The notes: generated by a model from the letters alone, not told the origin. A stretch of 39,883 nucleotides of DNA from UBA10364 sp905182675 (GCA_963933975.1 CAWVWE010000022.1:1-39883), one strand, 5' to 3'. Positions 6,793-16,467 are shown, counted from the first letter of the stretch. Made by a program: numbers and translations.

Positions 6793-9333
6793 CTAGGCGC
6801 TGTTCCTAGAAGCATTAATGTTACCATAAAGAGATCTTACAATAAGTTTCTCGAGGGCAGCTCGATGTCTATCAGAAATATCCTTCTCACGTAACGTGAT
6901 AAGTGCATATTGCTGAATCACTAGCAAGGGGAGTACTATATTCTCACGCAATGCAATAGAAGCTTTGATTCCTGGGTTATTACTCAGTAATTCAGGTTGT
7001 CCAGAGATGGTCAAAACCCATTTTTGAGTCCGCTCGAACTCTTCGCTTAATTGACTCCAGAAAGTACCATACTTAGCATCATTTGCCATGTATGCGGTAA
7101 GAGGGAAAAACGTTTTACACATACTCTGCATGGAGTTCTCTATGAGGGTCCTAAAAAACTTTGATCGTTTATACAAACTTTGTACTTCGTGTAATTTACC
7201 GGCTTCACTCAATTCCTCTAGCGCCTTTCCTAGGCCATAAAAACCAGGTATATTCATTTTCAACTGCGACCATGCTCCTACAAAAGGAATGGCACGCAAA
7301 TCATCAAGTTCTAGTTTTTCAGATTGTCCACGTTTTGATGGACGCGAACCAATATTAGCCATACCATAATAATTCAACGGGCTCATCTCTTCTAAGAACT
7401 CTGTAAATAATTGATTCTCCTTTAGAAGCGTATAATGTTTCAAGCTAATATCACTCAACTGCTCCAAAATACTGCGTTCATTGGGCTGAAGCACCTTAGC
7501 TTCGTCTATCATAAGACTATTTTCTAGTCCAGCCGTGATGAGCTGCTCCATATTAAACTGGGCACTTTGAGATGTACCGAAATTACTCGATATGGTTTGG
7601 CCTTGAACTGTTAATTGTATCTGAGAAGATGCGATGTTCTGACCTAAGGAGGCATAAAAATTATGAGTATTGCCACCGCCTCTCGCCGGTGGACCACCAC
7701 GACCATCAAAAAACAAGACATTTATCTCATTTTGAATAGAAATACGAGTTAAGTTTTCTTTGGCCCGGTAAATATTCCAGTTAGCAGACATATAGCCTCC
7801 GTCTTTGGTACCATCACTAAATCCCAACATGATTGTTTGTTTACTACTACGTTGGGTAAGATGGGTGCGGTAGTTGTGGTCAGAGTATAACGTATTCATA
7901 CTCGCTCCTGAGCCCATTAAATCATCAATAGTCTCAAATAAGGGGACAATATCTACAGTGATTTTATCACTACCAAAAGCAGTCCAACGAGCCAAAGCAA
8001 AAACCCTAGCGACGTCCATCGCACCCCTGCAATTAGAAATGATATAACGATGAGCACCCTTTGGACCATTTTGTGCCTGAATGTCACGAATGACCTGAAA
8101 GCTTTGCAACGTGTCATCGATACTGTCGTCCCCTGTTAAGGTACCGTCCCAATGAGCCTGCATTGTAAACAACTCCTCTGGACGCTCTGGCTCTGGGATA
8201 TTTAACTGAGTCAATAACGCATCAAACGCCCGTTTAATTTCACGGCTGTCTTGGCGTAAATCTATACTAGCGAAATGAGAACCAAAAAGTGCTACTCGAT
8301 CGAGTAATTCTTCAACCAATTCAACAAATATGGCATCATGGTACTCAATAAGGTTCGTACGAACTGACCGCAGAGCTTCACGGAATCCTATGAAATCCCA
8401 TTCATCCTGATCGCGAATACACCTTAACACTTGTTGTTCAATACTCATCAAATCCTCATAAACTCCGTTGAATGAAATACGACGACGTAGTCTTCTGAGA
8501 TCTTGGTAATAGCATTGCAACAGCACATCTCTGAGTCGGTTGGCTACTTTCTTTGTTATATCAATACTCACATAAGGGTTCCCATCGCGATCCCCTCCTG
8601 GCCAAAAACCTAGATTGATTAGGTTCAATGTGCCATCCCAATCAGGGAGACTACGGCGCATTTCAGCAGTAATATCCCCTGCACTCTGGTAGAAGACGTT
8701 TTGTAGGTACCAAATCAAATTTACGGCTTCGTCATACGGACTAGGTTTTGATTTTTGAAAAAACGGGGTTTTACCCAATTGCTTCAAATACGTACGAATA
8801 GAACTCAGATCGTTTTCACGGATAGCTCCGGTTAAATCCGTAATAATAGCCAATACCCTTCCTGGATAAAATTGAGTAGGGTGAGCCGTTAAAACAGGAC
8901 GTATGGAAAACTCTTGAAGCCGCTGCTTCAATTCTTCTAAGTTCCCTGCACGCTCCATACGCATCATGAACTCGCTAAGAGAGCCCTTTCCGGAGAGGTT
9001 ATTTAATTGACCATAAGCAGCATCCTCTAAAGCATCCACCAGCACGACTTGACGCTCAATATATTGCAACACCTTGAATAAGAAATTCAACTGCTCTTTC
9101 TCGTCATCACTATCCTTAAATTCTTCAAAGAACTGTTTGATGATTTCCCTAGGGCTTTGGCCATCTGCTAGTCTTGTGAGGCAGTATTCATTCAGCACTG
9201 GAATAAAAATCCCAGTGTTCTTGATACCATCCAATGGCAGTGTCAAAAACAAACTATTGTAGAGCTGGAATTTTAATCCAACATGCGTCTCGTAATTTGC
9301 TGCACTTAGTGCTAAACTCTCTTGATATTCCAT
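6793..9333 (-). CDS. ppc: phosphoenolpyruvate carboxylase
   Basis: Carboxylates PEP with bicarbonate to oxaloacetate (anaplerosis, cytosol). It has 846 residues, shorter than the roughly 880 of enterobacterial forms but usual for this divergent branch. Visible motifs are LTAHPTQ at 148-154 with catalytic His-151, GGDRDGNP at 246-253, LGFSDGTKDGG at 503-513, and FDGRGGPPARGG at 542-553, with an Arg-Asn-Ser C-terminus in place of Arg-Asn-Thr-Gly. The His of the classical FHGRGG motif (E. coli His-579) is Asp-543 here. It is the last gene of a three-gene minus-strand run; its ATG lies one base after the aldo/keto reductase stop codon. The family is certain; the effect of the Asp is unknown. Confidence 0.96.
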   Translation of the reverse strand: MEYQESLALSAANYETHVGLKFQLYNSLFLTLPLDGIKNTGIFIPVLNEYCLTRLADGQSPREIIKQFFEEFKDSDDEKEQLNFLFKVLQYIERQVVLVDALEDAAYGQLNNLSGKGSLSEFMMRMERAGNLEELKQRLQEFSIRPVLTAHPTQFYPGRVLAIITDLTGAIRENDLSSIRTYLKQLGKTPFFQKSKPSPYDEAVNLIWYLQNVFYQSAGDITAEMRRSLPDWDGTLNLINLGFWPGGDRDGNPYVSIDITKKVANRLRDVLLQCYYQDLRRLRRRISFNGVYEDLMSIEQQVLRCIRDQDEWDFIGFREALRSVRTNLIEYHDAIFVELVEELLDRVALFGSHFASIDLRQDSREIKRAFDALLTQLNIPEPERPEELFTMQAHWDGTLTGDDSIDDTLQSFQVIRDIQAQNGPKGAHRYIISNCRGAMDVARVFALARWTAFGSDKITVDIVPLFETIDDLMGSGASMNTLYSDHNYRTHLTQRSSKQTIMLGFSDGTKDGGYMSANWNIYRAKENLTRISIQNEINVLFFDGRGGPPARGGGNTHNFYASLGQNIASSQIQLTVQGQTISSNFGTSQSAQFNMEQLITAGLENSLMIDEAKVLQPNERSILEQLSDISLKHYTLLKENQLFTEFLEEMSPLNYYGMANIGSRPSKRGQSEKLELDDLRAIPFVGAWSQLKMNIPGFYGLGKALEELSEAGKLHEVQSLYKRSKFFRTLIENSMQSMCKTFFPLTAYMANDAKYGTFWSQLSEEFERTQKWVLTISGQPELLSNNPGIKASIALRENIVLPLLVIQQYALITLREKDISDRHRAALEKLIVRSLYGNINASRNSA

Positions 9334-9334
9334 A

Positions 9335-10207
9335 TTAAGGTAATATAGTTCCTGATGCGGCTTGGTACACTTGATACCATTGCTCGCGGTTAAGTGCTAT
9401 TGATAATGCCCGCTTAGCATCACTTAAGTGGACTTGGTTTGTTGTTCCTACTATCGGGAGTATACCAGCAGGATGTTTCATTAGCCATGACAACGCAATG
9501 ACATGTGGTGTTGTATCAAATTCTTTGGAAAGTTCTTCTAATATTACATCCACGGATTCCGGAAGTGATCCTCCTCCGAGAGGCGACCAAGCCATTGGAA
9601 CTAGACCGTCTGAGATACATTGATCAAGAGTTCCATCAGTAAAAGCATCAAGACGTTTTGTGGAAACCTCCAACTGATGGCAACCAATGGGTACCGTCTT
9701 CTGGAGCATATTTACCTGTGAAGCAGAAAAATTACTGACACCAAAACTTGTCACTTTTCCAGAACTATGTAATATTTCAAATGCTTCTCCGACCTCTTCT
9801 ACGTCCATTAATAAATCTGGGCGATGTAACAGAAGGACATCAATATAATCTGTGTTTAGTGCTTTTAAGCTATCATCTACACTTTTTAAAATATGCTCTA
9901 GTGACGAATCATAGGCCTTATGTCTATATGCTGGCTTATTTTCACACACTCTTAAAATACCACATTTAGTAACAATTTCCATCTGCTCGCGCCAGCCCGA
10001 ATGCAACTTTAAAGCGGCACCGAAATCCGCTTCGGTGGTATGATCACCGTAAATATCGGCATGATCAAATGTCGTAAAACCCAATTCAAAAGAAGCTTCG
10101 ATCATTTGCTCATACTGAGTCGTGGAAAAATTAGCACCCCACGCGCCCCAGCGCATCGTACCAACCACAATATCACTCATCCAAGGAGTACTGTACATAG
10201 TTCTCAT
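9335..10207 (-). CDS. aldo/keto reductase, YdhF-like
   Basis: An NAD(P)H-dependent oxidoreductase of the aldo/keto reductase superfamily with a (beta/alpha)8 barrel, probably cytosolic, substrate unknown. The catalytic tetrad is visible, numbered from the chosen start: Asp-48 and Tyr-53 in FDHADIYG, Lys-81 in IVTKCGI, and His-128 in LLLHRPD. The 290-residue length and the FDHADIYG/TKCGI motifs resemble E. coli YdhF. ATGs at 10222, 10207 and 10198 are all possible; 10207 is chosen because the family has only a short tail before the first strand and an A-rich TGTAAA precedes it. It sits between an orphan gene (ending at 10236) and ppc (1-base gap), so all three are probably co-transcribed. Confidence 0.88.
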   Translation of the reverse strand: MRTMYSTPWMSDIVVGTMRWGAWGANFSTTQYEQMIEASFELGFTTFDHADIYGDHTTEADFGAALKLHSGWREQMEIVTKCGILRVCENKPAYRHKAYDSSLEHILKSVDDSLKALNTDYIDVLLLHRPDLLMDVEEVGEAFEILHSSGKVTSFGVSNFSASQVNMLQKTVPIGCHQLEVSTKRLDAFTDGTLDQCISDGLVPMAWSPLGGGSLPESVDVILEELSKEFDTTPHVIALSWLMKHPAGILPIVGTTNQVHLSDAKRALSIALNREQWYQVYQAASGTILP

Positions 10208-10235
10208 TTTACACTGCAACATAGCACTTTCTACT

Positions 10236-11120
10236 CTACTTCACCATAACGACCTTCACCCATTTGCCATCTATTCGCACAATCTTAAATGCTCCCTTTT
10301 CTGAACTAGTTCGCCCTAGAAAATCATATCCCGATTCTATTCCCTCTTGAAAATATAGATCGTGCGTTTCCCTAATGGATACTGTTGAGGAATCTCGCCA
10401 TTCTTGAAAAGGTCCATTATCATCTATATGATCAGCCTCGAGCCAATAAATTTTATGTGGCCCCGGACCTAGTAATTCGAGGGGTAGATGGCCAAAATAA
10501 ATATTAGGGGGAACAAAAAAATAGCCGGGAGATCCACTAGCCGTTACTACTCCTTGGCCTACTGCAAAAATTTCGTAAAAACTACGTTTAGGATAATGTG
10601 CCACTGACAAGCTTGAAGAGTTCTTTTTCATAGAAACCTGAGGTTCTAGTATACCACCCATGTAGAGCTGATCACAACAAGGCATAAAACTTGAACTAAA
10701 GGAACTGTCTATCAGTAGAGTACATTGGAAACTTTGAGATGACTTACCAGAAGTAACAAAATCAAACACCACAGAACTAAGATTTAAGTTCCACTTCTCC
10801 GGAAATGTTGACGATTTATCGGCTTTTAGTGGTTTCGCAAACGACCTGTTTACGGAAACTATAGTGGATATATCACTGCTAATTAAGCTGTTATTTACGC
10901 CTGAAGCTGCTGAGAAATTGACAAATTTATCCTGCGCATCATCAATATGATAGGATCTCGATAGCCATTTGTCTTCGAAGGTTGAAAAAGTTTTTTTTTG
11001 CACAAAAAAGTTCTTAATAAACTGTTTATCAGCACTTAACATACAGATTGAGCCTAGCAAAAAAGTGTATAAAAAAGTGAGGCGCCACCATAGTGGCCCC
11101 TGAAAAGGGATGCGTTTCAT
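10236..11120 (-). CDS. hypothetical Ser-rich protein with one N-terminal membrane segment
   Basis: I do not recognise this 294-residue protein. Residues 10-30 (WWRLTFLYTFLLGSICML) form one hydrophobic segment after two basic residues, so it is either secreted or held in the inner membrane with its body outside. About 14% of residues are Ser, many in runs (SFSSSF, NSSSLS). The C-terminal third is rich in aromatic residues, glycine and proline (GYFFVPPNIYFGHLPLELLGPGPHKIYW) and reads like a beta-sandwich. The pair of cysteines in MPCCDQ is the only Cys-Cys. It opens a minus-strand run with the aldo/keto reductase and ppc, but nothing shows a shared function. The ATG is supported by the basic start of the signal or anchor segment. 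The ORF is convincing; the function is unknown. Confidence 0.6.
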   Translation of the reverse strand: MKRIPFQGPLWWRLTFLYTFLLGSICMLSADKQFIKNFFVQKKTFSTFEDKWLSRSYHIDDAQDKFVNFSAASGVNNSLISSDISTIVSVNRSFAKPLKADKSSTFPEKWNLNLSSVVFDFVTSGKSSQSFQCTLLIDSSFSSSFMPCCDQLYMGGILEPQVSMKKNSSSLSVAHYPKRSFYEIFAVGQGVVTASGSPGYFFVPPNIYFGHLPLELLGPGPHKIYWLEADHIDDNGPFQEWRDSSTVSIRETHDLYFQEGIESGYDFLGRTSSEKGAFKIVRIDGKWVKVVMVK

Positions 11121-11185
11121 AGTAAAGGGGGTTAGGTTATTTAAAACTGCTTACTTATAAGTTAGCCTACCGCGATAAAAGAGAG

Positions 11186-11193
11186 TACTTTTG
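11186..11193 (+). promoter_or_regulatory. -7 promoter box of typA
   Basis: TACTTTTG exactly matches the Bacteroidota -7 consensus and is followed by CG. It lies 22 bases before the typA ATG. No strong -33 TTTG is visible at the expected distance; instead a near-palindrome (11150-11165) covers that region. Confidence 0.6.
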
Positions 11194-11215
11194 CGCCAAA
11201 TTAATTTGACGTCAA

Positions 11216-13009
11216 ATGAAATTGCGCAACATCGCCATCATCGCACACGTTGATCACGGGAAAACCACCCTAGTTGACAACATGCTGCACACTGCTAAGT
11301 TATTTAGAGACAATCAACAAGTAGAAGAACTCTTGTTAGATAGTAATGATCTCGAACGAGAACGTGGCATCACAATTCTTTCTAAAAATGTAAGTATTCG
11401 TTGGAAAGACACTAAAATCAACATTATTGATACCCCAGGTCACAGTGACTTTGGTGGAGAGGTTGAGCGTGTTTTGAATATGGCGGATGGGGTTATTTTA
11501 CTCGTAGATGCTTTTGAAGGCCCTATGCCTCAAACGCGTTTTGTACTTCAGAAAGCTTTGAGTTTGAACAAAGTGCCTATTGTGGTCATCAACAAAGTTG
11601 ATAAGCCCAATTGTGCTCCCGATATTGTTCACGATCAAGTTTTTGAACTATTCTTTAATTTAGAAGCAAACGACGATCAACTTGACTTTAAGACCGTTTA
11701 CGGCTCAGGAAAAGAAAAGTGGATGGGTCCTGATTGGCAAACGCCTACAAATGACATTACCTATCTTCTGGACTCTATCATTGAAACAATACCAGAACCT
11801 GCTGTCGAAGAAGGTAACTTACAGTTACAGATTACATCATTAGCCTTCAGTTCATTTACGGGCCGTATAGCTATTGGCCGTATAAAAAGAGGTAGTATAA
11901 AAGAAAATATGCAAATCGCTCTTTGCAAAAGAGATGGAACGATAAAGAAAGCCAAGATCAAAGAATTAATGGTTTTTGAAGGCTTGGGTAAATCCAAGGT
12001 TGCAGATGCAGATGCCGGCGAGATTGTGGCCGTTAGCGGATTAGAAGATTTCGAAATTGGTGACACCATAGCTTCGGTAGAAAACCCTGAAGCGTTGCCT
12101 ACAATGGAGATAGATAAGCCGACTATGAGCATGTTATTCTCTATTAACAACTCTCCGTTCTTCGGTAGAGAAGGAAAACATGTTACTTCTCAGAAGATTC
12201 GCGAGCGCTTAATGCTTGAGATTCAAAAAAACTTAGCGCTTAAGGTTCAGGATACGGGATCTGCAGATCAATTTATCGTTCATGGACGTGGAATTCTTCA
12301 TCTGGGTATCTTAATTGAGACTATGCGTCGTGAAGGCTACGAATTACAACTTGGTATGCCTCAAGTAATCAACAAAACAGTTGATGGCAAGAAGCATGAG
12401 CCTATTGAAGAACTTACAGTAGATGTACCGGCAGCTACCGCGGGTAAGGTTATCGAAATGGTAACAAAACGTAAGGGAGAACTTTTAGTAATGGAAGCTA
12501 AAAGTGATTTAACGCGTCTAGAGTTTGAGATTCCTTCACGCGGATTAATGGGTCTAAGAAATAACGTCTTGACAGCAACAGCTGGTGAAGCGATTATGGC
12601 GCACCGTCTGAAAAATTACCAGGCCTATAAGGGAGACATGGAGCGTCGTATTTCCGGAGTTTTAGTCGCTAAAGAAGCAGGTAAGGCAAGTACTTATTCC
12701 ATGGATAAACTTCAAGATCGCGGTAAATTCTTTATTGAGCCTGGTCAAGAACTTTACGGAGGACAAGTTATTGGTGAAGCCAATAGACCTGGTGATTTAG
12801 TTGTCAACCCTTGTATAGCGAAACAGCTGAATAACATGAGAGCTGCAGGAAAAGATGATAACTCTGCCTTATTTACACCTATAAAATTCAGCTTAGAAGA
12901 AGCGATGGAATATATTGGTGCTGATGAGTATGTAGAAGTTACACCTGAAAGCATTCGTATTAGAAAGATTTTATTAAACGAGAGCGACAGAAAGCGCTCA
13001 GCTAAATAA
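11216..13009 (+). CDS. typA: ribosome-associated GTPase TypA/BipA
   Basis: A translational GTPase that binds the ribosome and assists 50S assembly, mainly under stress or cold. The 597 residues match the family. The G domain shows G1 AHVDHGKT (10-17), the G2-region RERGITI, G3 DTPGH (72-76) and G4 NKVD (126-129). Domain II, the EF-G-like domains III and V, and the TypA-specific C-terminal domain follow, with the family-typical segments DVPAATAGKVIEM and SRGLMGLRN. The start is fixed by the canonical MKLRNIAIIAHVDHG beginning and the promoter box upstream. It stands alone, divergent from the 10236-11120 gene and closed by a terminator at 13030-13063. TypA is distinguished from LepA and EF-G by its C-terminal half. 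Confidence 0.97.
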   Translation: MKLRNIAIIAHVDHGKTTLVDNMLHTAKLFRDNQQVEELLLDSNDLERERGITILSKNVSIRWKDTKINIIDTPGHSDFGGEVERVLNMADGVILLVDAFEGPMPQTRFVLQKALSLNKVPIVVINKVDKPNCAPDIVHDQVFELFFNLEANDDQLDFKTVYGSGKEKWMGPDWQTPTNDITYLLDSIIETIPEPAVEEGNLQLQITSLAFSSFTGRIAIGRIKRGSIKENMQIALCKRDGTIKKAKIKELMVFEGLGKSKVADADAGEIVAVSGLEDFEIGDTIASVENPEALPTMEIDKPTMSMLFSINNSPFFGREGKHVTSQKIRERLMLEIQKNLALKVQDTGSADQFIVHGRGILHLGILIETMRREGYELQLGMPQVINKTVDGKKHEPIEELTVDVPAATAGKVIEMVTKRKGELLVMEAKSDLTRLEFEIPSRGLMGLRNNVLTATAGEAIMAHRLKNYQAYKGDMERRISGVLVAKEAGKASTYSMDKLQDRGKFFIEPGQELYGGQVIGEANRPGDLVVNPCIAKQLNNMRAAGKDDNSALFTPIKFSLEEAMEYIGADEYVEVTPESIRIRKILLNESDRKRSAK

Positions 13010-13029
13010 ATTCATCTAACCCAATTGCA

Positions 13030-13063
13030 AAAAAAAGCCCAAGGTAATCCTTGGGCTTTTTTT
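13030..13063. terminator. bidirectional terminator between typA and mutB
   Basis: A 15-bp stem (A-tract plus AGCCCAAGG / CCTTGGGCT plus T-tract) closed by the loop TAAT. The symmetrical A and T tracts allow it to stop transcription of typA from the left and mutB from the right. Confidence 0.9.
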
Positions 13064-13085
13064 GTATAAAATGTGATGAAGTCCT

Positions 13086-15173
13086 TTACCCCTCCTGATT
13101 ACTAATGCTGTCCAGTAAAACCTTTATTATAGACTTAGCTGCATTCGCGATAGCAGTTCCAGGACCAAAAATACCTGCTACTCCCATTTTATATAGATAG
13201 TCATAATCTTGTGAGGGGATAACCCCTCCAACGATTACTAATATATCTGGACGACCCAGTTTTGTGAGCTCTTCCATTACCGCAGGAACAAGTGTCTTGT
13301 GTCCTGCTGCTAAAGAACTAACACCTAATACATGAACATCATTCTCCACAGCCTGCTTGGCTGCCTCTGCAGGAGTTTGAAACAATGGACCCATATCTAC
13401 ATCAAAACCTAAATCAGCAAAAGAAGTAGCAACCACTTTTGCTCCACGATCGTGACCGTCTTGTCCCATTTTAGCAACCATAATACGTGGTCGGCGGCCC
13501 GCTTTAACTGCAAACTCGTTAGAAGCAATAAGGGCCTGTTCAAAATCTTTGTTTTTTTTCATCTCGTTTGAATACACACCACTGATGGTTTGTGTCTTAG
13601 CTACATATCTGCCCCATGGTTTTTCTAAAGCTGCTGATATTTCACCTAATGTTGCTCTAACCTTAGCAGCTTCTATTGCTAGAGTCAATAAGTTTTGATC
13701 TGTTCTACCAGCAGCCTTTTCCAGTGCGTCAAGCGCTTGAGAGACTAAAGCTTGATCTCTAGTAGCTTTTAGACTATTTAAGCCCTCTAACTGCTCTTTA
13801 AGCACCTCAGCTCCCTTTACCTCAAGTATATCGAGTGAAGCCCGCTTCGATGACTGAAATGCATTTACACCCACAATAACATCTATACCACTATCAATTC
13901 TGGCTTGCTTCCGTGCAGCAGCCTCTTCAATTCTAAGTTTTGGAATACCCGCCTCAATGGCTTTGGTCATGCCACCTAACTCCTCTATTTCCTTCATCAA
14001 ATGCTCAGCACGGTCAATTAGGTCCGCAGTAAGTTTCTCTACATAATAGGAACCACCCCATGGGTCAGCTGTATAGGTGATATCGGTTTCAAGCTGAAGG
14101 TGTAATTGGGTATTTCTTGCAATTCGTGCAGAAAAATCTGTAGGAAGTGCAAGTGCCTCATCCAAAGAATTCGTGTGTAAACTTTGCGTCCCCCCCATAG
14201 TTGCAGCCATGGCTTCAATCGTCGTACGTGTAACATTGTTAAAAGGATCCTGTTCCGTCAGAGACCAACCTGAGGTTTGGCTATGTGTTCTTAGCGCTAA
14301 AGATTTTGGATTTTTAGCACCCAATTCAGACATCTGTTTAGACCAGATAAATCTGGCAGCACGCAATTTGGCAATCTCCATAAACGGATTCATTCCTATG
14401 CCCCAGAAAAAACTTAACCTAGGTGCAAAGGTGTCTATTTCCAGCCCAGTGTTAATTCCAGTTTTAACATATTCCAATCCGTTACACAACGTGTAAGCCA
14501 TTTCAATATCAGCGGTCGCTCCTGCCTCCTGCATATGGTATCCTGAAATAGAGATACTATTGAATTTAGGCATGTTTTCACTTGCAAAGGAAAAAATGTC
14601 ACTGATGATTCTCATGCTTTGTGCTGGGGGATATATGTAAGTGTTACGGACCATGAACTCCTTGAGTATATCATTTTGAATGGTACCGTTTAACCTGGAA
14701 ATATCAACCCCTTGCTCCATGGCTGCGACAATATAAAAAGCCATAATGGGCAACACAGCACCATTCATTGTCATTGAAACGGACATTTGATCGAGCGGTA
14801 TTCCATCAAAAAGCACTTTCATGTCTTCCACACTGTCTATTGCAACGCCCGCTTTTCCTACATCCCCTACCACACGTGCATGATCACTATCATAACCTCT
14901 GTGCGTCGCAAGATCAAAGGCCACAGAGAGCCCCTTCTGCCCAGCAGCGAGGTTTCTGCGATAAAACAAATTAGACTCCGTCGCTGTCGAAAAACCCGCG
15001 TATTGACGTACCGTCCATGGACGTCCAACATACATAGATTTATAGGGTCCACGAACGAAAGGAGGATCGCCAGGTAAGGTTCCCAAATGTCGTGCCTCCG
15101 CCAAATCCTTTTGATTATACTTCGGTTTTACAACTACTTGTTCTGGTGTTTTCCACATCTTATTCTGCGACAT
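13086..15173 (-). CDS. mutB: methylmalonyl-CoA mutase large (catalytic) subunit
   Basis: An adenosylcobalamin-dependent enzyme interconverting (R)-methylmalonyl-CoA and succinyl-CoA. It has 695 residues, near the family length (about 710-730). The N-terminal TIM barrel contains RQYAGFSTATESN (56-68), GYHMQEAGA (211-219) with the conserved His, and the substrate-region stretch ALRTHSQTSGWS. The C-terminal B12-binding domain has the base-off motif DGHDRG (572-577) with the cobalt-ligating His-574, followed by GVSSLAAGHK and VGGVIP. It starts 7 bases after mutA ends, so the two chains of the heterodimer are co-expressed. No meaB chaperone or epimerase gene is in view. No riboswitch can fit in this gap. 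Confidence 0.97.
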   Translation of the reverse strand: MSQNKMWKTPEQVVVKPKYNQKDLAEARHLGTLPGDPPFVRGPYKSMYVGRPWTVRQYAGFSTATESNLFYRRNLAAGQKGLSVAFDLATHRGYDSDHARVVGDVGKAGVAIDSVEDMKVLFDGIPLDQMSVSMTMNGAVLPIMAFYIVAAMEQGVDISRLNGTIQNDILKEFMVRNTYIYPPAQSMRIISDIFSFASENMPKFNSISISGYHMQEAGATADIEMAYTLCNGLEYVKTGINTGLEIDTFAPRLSFFWGIGMNPFMEIAKLRAARFIWSKQMSELGAKNPKSLALRTHSQTSGWSLTEQDPFNNVTRTTIEAMAATMGGTQSLHTNSLDEALALPTDFSARIARNTQLHLQLETDITYTADPWGGSYYVEKLTADLIDRAEHLMKEIEELGGMTKAIEAGIPKLRIEEAAARKQARIDSGIDVIVGVNAFQSSKRASLDILEVKGAEVLKEQLEGLNSLKATRDQALVSQALDALEKAAGRTDQNLLTLAIEAAKVRATLGEISAALEKPWGRYVAKTQTISGVYSNEMKKNKDFEQALIASNEFAVKAGRRPRIMVAKMGQDGHDRGAKVVATSFADLGFDVDMGPLFQTPAEAAKQAVENDVHVLGVSSLAAGHKTLVPAVMEELTKLGRPDILVIVGGVIPSQDYDYLYKMGVAGIFGPGTAIANAAKSIIKVLLDSISNQEG

Positions 15174-15180
15174 AACCCTC

Positions 15181-16467
15181 TTACTTTGATGATTCTTTAA
15201 GTGAGCGTTCTAGCTCTAAATTTGCAGCCCATCGCACCGGAATCAATGGTTCAATCTCTTTATCATTATGAGCTGCTTGATGTTCAGATCTTAATTTCAA
15301 TGGCTTTAACTGCAAATCTGCAGGTAGAACCTGGCTTATTTCCGGGAAAATATTTACCCCGAGAAATTTCTCCGGTATTGCCGCTTGAACTTCAGCATCT
15401 AACTTATCCTGAACCCAACCGTGACGCAAGGCTTCTACTATTCCACCCAACGCGCGAATCTCCTGAAGCATACTCCAAGCTTCAGTGCACAATTCTTCCG
15501 TCTTAGTTTCAATAAAATGAGAACCAGCAGCGGGGTCTTCAACTCGGTCTAAATAACTCTCATAAGCCAATATATAATGCTGGTTCAAGGCGAGTCTTTC
15601 TCCCTCTGGATCAGCATCTTTAGTCAGTGAATTATAAGGACGTATTTGTATAGAATCTGCGCCTCCAACTATAGCCCCAAACGCAGCGGATGTTGCCCTG
15701 AGTAAATTAGAATGCTCATCGTAGGCAGTTTGATGCATTGTAGAGGTCTCTGAATACAATTCTAAATGGGTTGGTGGCAATTCATATTCCTCGAGTAACC
15801 TGGCCCACAGAAGTCTTATACCGCGGTGTTTTGCAATCTCCTCGAACAAATGGGTACCACTGGTTAGTGCCAGCCAATACTGGGAATAACCTACTTCTCC
15901 AAAGGCGTCTAAATAAAAATCTAAATGGGCCGCTGCTAAACCTAACTGGGTCGCTGCAGATGCCCCACACGCACCAAAAAAGTTCGAATTACAACACATG
16001 TATTTGAATTGAGAAGGTGCTAAACGACTAATTTCGCCGAGGTCGTACATTTTCTCTTCATGCCACACACCAGTTCGCGCGGCGATTTCTACAGGATCAA
16101 TATTGATAAAGCCCTGTAAGCCATCTATACTGTTCCCATCATCATGTGCATGGTGCAGTAGAGCTTCCATTACGTCAGGACCGCTACCTTCTACTACCAA
16201 TCCTATATTGATGTAAGACAATTTGATATCTCTCAATACGCGTGGTAGATAATGATCGCTATTTACGTAAAACAACAAACCAGATGCGCCATGATCTAAT
16301 CGATTTATAGCCCAATCGTTGGCTGCAAATTCTTTTTCAACCGTATGCTCCTGTATCATTATCCACCATGGCTTAGCCCTAAATCCTGGATCTAGATGAG
16401 GGCCTGACGTGTATACTGGCTCAACGGTTGAACCGTGAGGATAAGTTCGTTTAGGAGTATCACTCAT
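15181..16467 (-). CDS. mutA: methylmalonyl-CoA mutase small subunit
   Basis: The non-catalytic partner of MutB, 428 residues, resembling the mutase barrel without a B12-binding domain; no DxHxxG motif is present. Recognisable parts are the substrate-binding beginning KPWWIMIQEH, the GxSGxxF-like segment HGASGLLFYVNS, and HQTAYDEHSNLLRATSAAFGAIVGG, which aligns with the MutB stretch SLTEQDPFNN...EAMAATMGGTQ in position though diverged. The short C-terminus is usual for Bacteroidota, where this subunit is shorter than in actinobacteria. ATG 16465-16467 is preferred because it overlaps the DivIC stop by 8 bases (ATGAGTGA), a typical coupling overlap; an in-frame ATG at 16488 is possible but lies deeper inside divIC. 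Confidence 0.9.
   Translation of the reverse strand: MSDTPKRTYPHGSTVEPVYTSGPHLDPGFRAKPWWIMIQEHTVEKEFAANDWAINRLDHGASGLLFYVNSDHYLPRVLRDIKLSYINIGLVVEGSGPDVMEALLHHAHDDGNSIDGLQGFINIDPVEIAARTGVWHEEKMYDLGEISRLAPSQFKYMCCNSNFFGACGASAATQLGLAAAHLDFYLDAFGEVGYSQYWLALTSGTHLFEEIAKHRGIRLLWARLLEEYELPPTHLELYSETSTMHQTAYDEHSNLLRATSAAFGAIVGGADSIQIRPYNSLTKDADPEGERLALNQHYILAYESYLDRVEDPAAGSHFIETKTEELCTEAWSMLQEIRALGGIVEALRHGWVQDKLDAEVQAAIPEKFLGVNIFPEISQVLPADLQLKPLKLRSEHQAAHNDKEIEPLIPVRWAANLELERSLKESSK

Noticed and set aside
15174..15180. Cobalamin riboswitch for mutB
   Set aside because: The gap between mutA and mutB is seven bases and mutA overlaps divIC, so no riboswitch fits inside the operon; none was seen before the ABC gene.
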